Shown here piece after piece: positions 57,978 through 64,000 of a DNA stretch of 64,000 nucleotides. The first letter of the stretch is position 1, and every line of letters begins with the position of its first letter. A model generated the notes under the pieces. It was not told the DNA's origin. It made no database searches and saw only the letters and a program-made list of their open reading frames with translations. The DNA is from Afifella marina DSM 2698 (lineage in GTDB: Bacteria; Pseudomonadota; Alphaproteobacteria; Rhizobiales; Afifellaceae), in the NCBI RefSeq assembly GCF_900102695.1, contig NZ_FMVW01000004.1:186001-250000 (forward strand), in the 5' to 3' direction. A program made the position numbers and the translations under genes.

Positions 57978-60182
57978 TCATCTGAGCGCCGGCGATCCCT
58001 GCCAGGGTCGCCGGATGGATGGTCGCGACGTACGAAGATCAAGGTGCGCTGCGACGCCGTGCGGTCCGATCTGCGAGATAAAAAGAGCATGGGCCCCGTG
58101 GGCGGCGAGCGCGGTGCGGTCGATGATCACTCGGGCCGCGCAATCTTCAGGCGCACGCAGCTGCGTCACGATAATCTCGGCGCGACGGCAATCTTCCGAA
58201 AAGGCCACCGGATCTGTGACGCGCGAAAGGGTCAGTCCTTCGGGCATCTCCAGAACGCAGGCTTCGGCATCGCAGCGAAAGCCTTGAGTTCCGACGGCCT
58301 CCTCCTTGGGCTCAGCTTCGCGCCAGACCTCGTGAAGGAAGGAGCCTTGCCGCGCACCGACCACGTGGAGGTGTCCGGTGACGTCACGGGCGGCCACTGC
58401 CCTGCCCGCCTCGTCCACCAGAAGGTCGGGCTCGGCGCCGAGCAACCAGGCGAGAAGTGTTCCCAGTAGCAGCGGAGCGAAACCGTAGAGACGGAGCTGC
58501 GAGCGCCAGAGGCTGAGCCACAGAAGACCGCCGCACATCAAAATGAGTGCGATCGCAGGAAAAGGTGGGACGATAACCGTCGCGCCGGGCAGTGACGCCA
58601 CGAAATGCGCAGAGGCGAGGACCAGATCGATGCCCCAGGCCATCACGGTCAACGGCACGGCTTCCAGACCGAACGGCATTGCAATCAGGCTGATGAGCCC
58701 CGCCGGCATGACGAGAAGCGACACCAGCGGCATCGCAATGAGATTGCCGAGGAGCGAGTAGGACGCGAGCCGTCCGAAATGGAAAGCCGCGAAAGGCGAT
58801 GTGGCCAGACCCGCAACGAGCGAGGTCAAGCCGACCGCGCCGATCGCCACCACAGGCCTGCGGAAAAACCGCAAAAGCCCGCGGGCGGGCTCGGTCAGAT
58901 TTTGGCGCGGACGGTCGCGCCAGGCCTCCCAGGCGGCCACCAGGGCTGCCACGGCCAGAAAAGACATCTGGAAGCCCGGTTCAAGCACACTCTCAGGCTG
59001 AAGCGCGACCACCACGAACGCTGCAATCGCGAGGTTGCGCAATGACAGAGCGGGACGATCCAGAAAGACGGCCGTCAGCATGACCGCGATCATCACGAAG
59101 GCCCGGATCGTCGCGACATTGCCGCCAGAGATCGACAAATAGAAGGCGCCGACTGCGAGCGCGATGGCGGCTGCGATCTTACGGATCGGCAGAACGAGTG
59201 CGGCGTGTTCCGACAGAGCCAGCACCGCCCGCACGAGCCAGAAGGCCGTGCCGGCGATCAGCATCATATGCAGGCCCGAAATTGCGAGGATATGCGCAAG
59301 CCCCGCAATCCGGAGCGCATCGACGTCCGCATCCGCGATCTGGCCGCGATCGCCGACGAGAAGCGCTGCCGCGATCGCAGCGGGCGGGCCCGCCACGGCA
59401 TCGGTGATCCGCTGTGCGATCGCCCGGCGGATGGCCGCAATCGCGAGGAACACATGAACGCCGCTCGGTGGTTCGACGACCGTCAAAGTGCCGAAGACAA
59501 AGCCCGACGCGCCGATCCCGTCGAAAAACGCCGCCCGAGCAGGATCGTAACCCCCGGGCATCGCCGGGCCCGGCAAAGGTGCGAGCCGCGCCGCACCCTT
59601 CACCGTTGCGCCGATCGGCGGCAGATCGGTGCGCAACGTGAGCCGGATCCTGTGCGGCGTCTCCTCGGCAGGAAGACGTTCAATGTGCACCTGGTCGAGG
59701 ACGATCCGCGGCGTTCGCTCAGCACGTGTTTCGACGGCGACCACCCGGCCGGTCAGTTCACGGCTCAACGGATGTTCGAGCACGGGCGCGAGCAGGACTT
59801 CGACGCGAAGCTTGCCCGCGGACATCCCGGCGAGAAAACAGGCGACGAGCACCAATGGATAAGCGCCGCCACCGCGCCACCACGCAAGGCATGACGCAAC
59901 CGTCGCAGCGGCGGTCGCTGGCAGAAGTGCGGAGAGCAAAGGTTCGCGCGGCAAAATGAAATAGGCGGCTGCGCCACAGGAAAAACCAACCGCCAGAAAC
60001 AGAAAGCCGCGTCGCTCCTCGAAATCGCGCGAGGCCTGACCTCTGAGATGTGCCGCATGCGAGGCCACGCCGTAGCGGAAGCGCCTGAGCCGGCCGGGCG
60101 GCACGAAGCCTTCGAGGCGGCGATCGTCTTGCGAAGGCCGCTCCCCATCCGCCGCGCTTGACTGTCCGCCGCTCGGTTCCAT
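57978..60182 (-). CDS. comEC: ComEC/Rec2-type competence channel protein lacking a recognisable metallo-beta-lactamase domain
   Basis: 734 residues from the ATG at 60182; a GTG at 60194 adds 4. After a soluble N-terminus comes the DUF4131-like OB region (about 130-240), then the polytopic competence domain ('GDRGQIADADVDALRIAGLA', 'LAISGLHMMLIAGTAFWLV' with the conserved 'ISGLHM') with about ten helices. The C-terminus (about 600-734) has cysteines but not the HxHxDH motif of the usual nuclease-like domain. It is predicted to carry single-stranded DNA across the inner membrane. It converges with lexA (27-bp gap). Confidence 0.9.
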   Translation of the reverse strand: MEPSGGQSSAADGERPSQDDRRLEGFVPPGRLRRFRYGVASHAAHLRGQASRDFEERRGFLFLAVGFSCGAAAYFILPREPLLSALLPATAAATVASCLAWWRGGGAYPLVLVACFLAGMSAGKLRVEVLLAPVLEHPLSRELTGRVVAVETRAERTPRIVLDQVHIERLPAEETPHRIRLTLRTDLPPIGATVKGAARLAPLPGPAMPGGYDPARAAFFDGIGASGFVFGTLTVVEPPSGVHVFLAIAAIRRAIAQRITDAVAGPPAAIAAALLVGDRGQIADADVDALRIAGLAHILAISGLHMMLIAGTAFWLVRAVLALSEHAALVLPIRKIAAAIALAVGAFYLSISGGNVATIRAFVMIAVMLTAVFLDRPALSLRNLAIAAFVVVALQPESVLEPGFQMSFLAVAALVAAWEAWRDRPRQNLTEPARGLLRFFRRPVVAIGAVGLTSLVAGLATSPFAAFHFGRLASYSLLGNLIAMPLVSLLVMPAGLISLIAMPFGLEAVPLTVMAWGIDLVLASAHFVASLPGATVIVPPFPAIALILMCGGLLWLSLWRSQLRLYGFAPLLLGTLLAWLLGAEPDLLVDEAGRAVAARDVTGHLHVVGARQGSFLHEVWREAEPKEEAVGTQGFRCDAEACVLEMPEGLTLSRVTDPVAFSEDCRRAEIIVTQLRAPEDCAARVIIDRTALAAHGAHALFISQIGPHGVAAHLDLRTSRPSIRRPWQGSPALR

Positions 60183-60279
60183 GCTTGCAAGCACCCGGCG
60201 CTGTGGCTAGACCGAGCCCATCTTACACGTGGGCCGGGCATCAACCAATCGCCCCGCCCCTTTGCCAGCCAAAACCACC

Positions 60280-61704
60280 ATGTCATCTCATCCGATTACC
60301 CGCTTTGCTCCCTCGCCAACCGGCTTCTTGCACATTGGCGGCGCACGCACGGCGCTCTTCAACTGGCTCTATGCGCGGGGCCGAGGCGGCAAGATGCTGC
60401 TCAGGATCGAGGACACCGACCGCCAGCGCTCGACCGATGCTGCCATCGCAGCCATTCTGGACGGGCTCTCCTGGCTCGGCCTCGATTGGGACGGCGAGCC
60501 GATCTCGCAATTCGCCCGCATGGACCGCCATGCGGAAGTTGCCTGGCAGCTCGTTGAAAGCGGCCATGCCTATCGCTGCTATGCGTCGCAGGAAGAGCTG
60601 GCGGAGATGCGCGAGACCGCACGCGCCGAGGGACGGCCTCCCCGTTATGATGGGCGTTGGCGCGACCGCGATCCCTCCGAAGCGCCGGAAGGCGTAAAGC
60701 CCGTCATCCGCATCAAGGCTCCGCAGGACGGAGAGACGGTCATCGAAGACCACGTGCAGGGCCGTGTCACCTTCCCGAACCGTGATCTCGATGATTTCAT
60801 CATCCTGCGCTCGGACGGAACGCCCACCTACATGCTGGCCGTCGTCGTCGACGATCACGATATGGGCGTCACCCACGTCATTCGCGGCGATGATCACCTC
60901 ACAAATGCCGCCAGACAGGGCATCATCTACGAGGCGCTCGGATGGCAGGTGCCGCAATGGGCGCATATCCCGCTCATTCATGGTCCGGACGGCGCCAAAC
61001 TCTCCAAACGCCATGGTGCGCTCGGCGTCGAAGCCTATCGGGCGATGGGCTACCTGCCGGAAGCGCTTCGAAACTATCTTGCACGCCTCGGCTGGGGCCA
61101 TGGCGACGAGGAAATCTTCTCCTCCGAGCAGGCCACGGAATGGTTCGATCTCGACGCGATCGGCAAGGGTGCGGCGCGCTTCGATTTCGTCAAACTGCAA
61201 AATCTGAACGGGCATTATATCCGCCAGGCGGACGATGAGCGGCTTGTTGCCGATATGCTCAAGATCCTCCCGGAGATGGAGACACCGCCGGCGTTTCCCG
61301 CAGAGTTGAGTGCGGCGCAGCGTTCGCAGCTCATGCAACTCATGCCGGGTCTGAAAGAGCGTGCGAAGACACTCGTCGAACTGGCCAACAACGCGGCCTT
61401 CCTGTTCGCGGCGCGGCCATTGACGCTCGACACCAAGGCAGAAGGCCTTCTCGACGCGGATGCCCGTCGCCGCCTCGGTCTTCTGCGGGATGCCCTCGGC
61501 CATTGCGCATGGGAAACCGAGCCGCTGGAAGCCGCCGTGCGCACTCTGGCAGAATCGGAAGGCGTCAAGCTCGGCAAGCTCGCACAGCCCCTGCGCGCTG
61601 CACTGACCGGCTCGACGTCGTCGCCGGGGATCTTCGACGTGATGCTGGCCCTTGGACGGGAAGAGACGCTCGCCCGCATCGGCGACCAAGCGAGCGCTGC
61701 GTAA
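60280..61704 (+). CDS. gltX: Glutamate-tRNA ligase
   Basis: 474 residues from the ATG at 60280; the frame opens at 60229 without conservation. It charges tRNA(Glu). Class I motifs are '[20 protein letters not shown]' (HIGH) and '[16 protein letters not shown]' (KMSKS equivalent KLSKR). The C-terminal anticodon-binding domain is Ala/Leu-rich. Many rhizobial genomes carry two GluRS genes, and this gltA-linked copy is one of them; amidotransferase-dependent charging of tRNA(Gln) cannot be judged from here. Confidence 0.96.
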   Translation: MSSHPITRFAPSPTGFLHIGGARTALFNWLYARGRGGKMLLRIEDTDRQRSTDAAIAAILDGLSWLGLDWDGEPISQFARMDRHAEVAWQLVESGHAYRCYASQEELAEMRETARAEGRPPRYDGRWRDRDPSEAPEGVKPVIRIKAPQDGETVIEDHVQGRVTFPNRDLDDFIILRSDGTPTYMLAVVVDDHDMGVTHVIRGDDHLTNAARQGIIYEALGWQVPQWAHIPLIHGPDGAKLSKRHGALGVEAYRAMGYLPEALRNYLARLGWGHGDEEIFSSEQATEWFDLDAIGKGAARFDFVKLQNLNGHYIRQADDERLVADMLKILPEMETPPAFPAELSAAQRSQLMQLMPGLKERAKTLVELANNAAFLFAARPLTLDTKAEGLLDADARRRLGLLRDALGHCAWETEPLEAAVRTLAESEGVKLGKLAQPLRAALTGSTSSPGIFDVMLALGREETLARIGDQASAA

Positions 61705-61906
61705 GCTTCATGGCGGGGCGCTGCCTCCTCAGGCGCCGCCCTGCCGTTCACGTAAGCTCAAGGCCCGCTCTCATCTTGCGGTGCAGCGCAAAAGCCGATA
61801 GCACTCGGAACAGCCAAACATCCACGACGCTGACTCTTCCGGGGGGAGGCGCAGCCCAAGTTGCGCATGCTGGAGTCTCGTGTCGATCCACAAAGGGGTG
61901 AAGTGT

Positions 61907-63202
61907 ATGAGCGATTCCAAGGCGACCTTGAGCATCGGTAACGAGAACTGGGACTTCCCGGTTCGCGAGGGAGTAATCGGGCCATCGGTCGTCGACATCT
62001 CATCGTTGTATCGAGAAACCGGGCGATTCACCTACGATCCGGGTTTTACCTCAACGGCTGCGTGCGAATCTGAAATCACCTACATCGACGGTGACGAGGG
62101 TACCCTTCTTTACCGCGGCTACCCGATCGAACAGCTTGCCGAACATGGCGATTTTCTGGAGACCTGCTACCTGCTTCTGTACGGTGAATTGCCGACGAAG
62201 GAGCAGAAAGCGGACTTCGACTACCGCGTCACGCACCACACGATGGTGCACGAGCAGATGTCCCGCTCTTTCCAGGGCTTCCGGCGCGACGCGCATCCGA
62301 TGGCGATCATGGTGGCCATGGTCGGTGCAATGTCGGCCTTCTATCACGACTCCACCGACATCGCCGATCCTTACCAGCGAATGGTCGCCTCGCTTCGGAT
62401 GATCGCCAAGGTGCCGACCATCGCTGCAATGGCGTATAAGTACCATATCGGACAGCCCTTCGTTTATCCCAAGAACGACCTCGATTACGCGACGAACTTC
62501 CTTCGGATGTGCTTCGCCGTTCCTTGCCAGGAATACGAAGTCGATCCGATCCTGTCGCGCGCCATGGACCGGATCTTCATCCTCCACGCGGATCACGAGC
62601 AGAACGCGTCCACGTCGACGGTGCGGCTTGCCGGTTCTTCCGGTGCCAATCCATTCGCCTGTATCGCTGCGGGCATCGCCTGTCTTTGGGGTCCCGCTCA
62701 TGGGGGCGCCAACGAGGCCGCCCTCAACATGCTGCAGGAGATCGGCACGCCGGAGCGGATTCCGGAGTTCGTGGCTCGTGCGAAGGACAAGAACGACCCG
62801 TTCCGGCTCATGGGCTTCGGGCACCGGGTCTACAAAAACTACGACCCGCGCGCCCGCATCATGCAGCGCACCTGCCACGAGGTTCTCGAAGAAATCGGCG
62901 TCAAGGACGATCCGCTTTTGAATGTGGCGATGGAGCTCGAACGCGTCGCGCTGACCGACGAGTATTTCCTGGAGAAGAAGCTCTATCCGAACATCGACTT
63001 CTATTCGGGCATCACGCTGAAGGCTCTCGGCTTCCCGACGACGATGTTCACGGTCCTTTTCGCCGTCGCTCGTACCGTCGGCTGGATCGCCCAGTGGAAG
63101 GAAATGATCGAGGATCCGAGCCAGCGCATCGGCCGTCCGCGTCAGCTCTATACGGGCTCGCCCAAGCGCGACTATGTCAATCTGTCCGATCGGACAGCCT
63201 GA
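61907..63202 (+). CDS. gltA: Citrate synthase
   Basis: 431 residues from the ATG at 61907 (AAGGGG upstream); the frame opens at 61880. It is a type II hexameric-size enzyme starting the TCA cycle. Catalytic residues lie in '[17 protein letters not shown]' (His), '[17 protein letters not shown]' (His) and '[18 protein letters not shown]' (Asp). It uses acetyl-CoA from the pyruvate dehydrogenase encoded in the same window. A strong terminator follows. Confidence 0.98.
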   Translation: MSDSKATLSIGNENWDFPVREGVIGPSVVDISSLYRETGRFTYDPGFTSTAACESEITYIDGDEGTLLYRGYPIEQLAEHGDFLETCYLLLYGELPTKEQKADFDYRVTHHTMVHEQMSRSFQGFRRDAHPMAIMVAMVGAMSAFYHDSTDIADPYQRMVASLRMIAKVPTIAAMAYKYHIGQPFVYPKNDLDYATNFLRMCFAVPCQEYEVDPILSRAMDRIFILHADHEQNASTSTVRLAGSSGANPFACIAAGIACLWGPAHGGANEAALNMLQEIGTPERIPEFVARAKDKNDPFRLMGFGHRVYKNYDPRARIMQRTCHEVLEEIGVKDDPLLNVAMELERVALTDEYFLEKKLYPNIDFYSGITLKALGFPTTMFTVLFAVARTVGWIAQWKEMIEDPSQRIGRPRQLYTGSPKRDYVNLSDRTA

Positions 63203-63214
63203 GGCCTCCTCGCC

Positions 63215-64000
63215 TCACTGCGCAATGCTGGAAGGGCGGCCACTGGCCGCCTTTCCTTTTTGCGCATAGTCGAGAACGATATCGGCAGCGCGTTCGCTCG
63301 GCGTCTGGCCGTCCGGCGTTTCCATGATCGCATCGAGCCGCGCGAAACCGGACAGTTGTGCTTCACGAGCCGGCCCCTCCTCCAGAAGGCACAGAATTTC
63401 GCGGGCGAGCACCTCTGGAGAGCCGGCCTCATCCAAGAATTCAGGCACCGTATTGTCGCCGAGCACGAGGTTGGCGAGCACGATCGAGTGCACGCTCAAA
63501 AGCCATTTCAAGCTGCGCGCCAGCCATTCCACGCGGTAGGCGACAACCATCGGCACTTTGGCGAGCGCAAGCTCGAGCGTCACGGTTCCCGAGGCCGCGA
63601 GCGCGGCACGCGCCTTTCGGAAGGCCGCGAGCTTTGCCTCCTCGCCGACGACCAATTCGACTTTCACAGGCCACTCCGCCGCACGCCTTTCGATCTCCGA
63701 CCGCAAATGGGCGACGGCCGGCAACACGAAACGCACATCCGGCTTTGACTGCGCGATCAGGCGCGCGGTCTCACCGAAGGGCTCCATCAGCCGCTTTACT
63801 TCGCTGAGACGGCTGCCGGGCAGAATGAGAACGTGCGGGTCCGCATCGAGACCGGGCCTTTCTCCAGGCGCCGGACGGAGCTTCTCACGGTTCTCAATCA
63901 GCGGATGGCCGACATAGGTGCAGGGCGGCCCGCCCAAACGCTTATGGACCGCCGGCTCGAACGGCAGGAGGGCCATCACGTGATCGATGTAACGTGCCAT
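63215..64000 (-). CDS. lpxB: Lipid-A-disaccharide synthase, C-terminal part (cut by window edge)
   Basis: 261 codons to the window edge; the full protein is about 385-395 residues, so roughly the last two thirds are present and the start lies outside. GT19 motifs are 'YIDHVMALLPFEPAVHKRLG', 'TYVGHPLIE', 'VLILPGSRLSEVKRLMEPFG' and 'SGTVTLELALAKVPMVVAYR'. It joins UDP-2,3-diacylglucosamine and lipid X in lipid A synthesis at the inner membrane. It converges with gltA. The gltA terminator lies inside the last ~15 codons of this gene. Confidence 0.95.
   Translation of the reverse strand: MARYIDHVMALLPFEPAVHKRLGGPPCTYVGHPLIENREKLRPAPGERPGLDADPHVLILPGSRLSEVKRLMEPFGETARLIAQSKPDVRFVLPAVAHLRSEIERRAAEWPVKVELVVGEEAKLAAFRKARAALAASGTVTLELALAKVPMVVAYRVEWLARSLKWLLSVHSIVLANLVLGDNTVPEFLDEAGSPEVLAREILCLLEEGPAREAQLSGFARLDAIMETPDGQTPSERAADIVLDYAQKGKAASGRPSSIAQ
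63231..63257 (+). terminator. Intrinsic terminator of gltA, inside the 3' end of lpxB
   Basis: GGCGGCC-ACT-GGCCGCC is followed by TTTCCTTTTTG. It is 29-55 bp past the gltA stop and within the final codons of the oppositely oriented lpxB, so the hairpin bases are also protein-coding on the other strand. Confidence 0.88.

Noticed and set aside
61705-61780. Imperfect GC-rich stem after gltX as a terminator
   Set aside because: Pairing is irregular and there is no T run; it is not supported as a terminator.

Overview
The window is a stretch of GC-rich (roughly 60-65% by eye) bacterial chromosome. Gene content and order point to an alphaproteobacterium of the Hyphomicrobiales (Rhizobiales) type: pyrB-pyrC-plsY-dprA-topA-rnr, divK-pleD, an EipB/DUF1849 protein, DUF3572, DUF1489 and DUF2585 genes, E1-beta and E2 pyruvate dehydrogenase subunits that each carry a lipoyl domain, the order pyrG/kdsA/eno/pdhABC, trpEGDC-moaC-moeA-lexA-comEC, and gltX-gltA-lpxB. 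Alphaproteobacterial GTTC-N7-GTTC type LexA boxes lie in front of lexA. The sequence does not allow a genus call.

Layout. 1-3.3 kb: 5' part of parC (cut by the window edge), ruvX and an AidB-type acyl-CoA dehydrogenase. 3.4-16.3 kb: a long + strand run (pyrB, pseudo-dihydroorotase, plsY, dprA, topA, rnr, DUF983, NUDIX, MFS, rpmG) ending at a textbook terminator. The pyrB-pyrC junction is interrupted by a low-GC, opposite-strand, translationally coupled two-gene cassette (4.4-5.2 kb). 16.4-25.2 kb: the cell-cycle regulators pleD and divK, dinB, eipB, a RidA-like gene, GDPD, an acyltransferase-like gene, HIT and azlCD. 25.3-35.3 kb: clpA/clpS, a phasin, a DacF-type carboxypeptidase, a J-protein/VWA pair, panC, DUF1489, sdaA and a lone Flp pilin. 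35.3-49.4 kb: mostly - strand central metabolism (pdhC, an inserted Uma2 nuclease gene, pdhB, pdhA, an FtsB-like gene, eno, kdsA, VOC, pyrG, secG, tpiA). 49.5-57.9 kb: a + strand run of ppiD, trpE, trpG, trpD, trpC, moaC, moeA and lexA with several 4-bp start/stop overlaps. 58-64 kb: comEC, gltX, gltA and the 3' part of lpxB.

How the genes fit together. Most of the window is core housekeeping: pyrimidine (pyrB, pyrC', pyrG), tryptophan (trpEGDC), molybdopterin (moaC, moeA), pantothenate (panC), lipid A/Kdo (kdsA, lpxB) and phospholipid (plsY) synthesis; glycolysis to the TCA cycle (tpiA, eno, pdhABC, gltA); DNA topology, repair and SOS (parC, topA, dprA, ruvX, dinB, lexA); and proteolysis, RNA turnover and envelope work (clpA/S, rnr, ppiD, secG, eipB, dacF). 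No rRNA, tRNA, CRISPR array, transposase or integrase gene was recognised.

The accessory signals are small. The clearest is the AT-rich pair at 4414-5215: a two-TM protein resembling DUF6232 and a 79-residue protein with an N-G/GGQ-rich N-terminus, set antisense inside the pyr operon. It looks horizontally acquired and is the best candidate here for an undescribed two-component module. The second is a Uma2-family nuclease gene placed inside the pdh operon.
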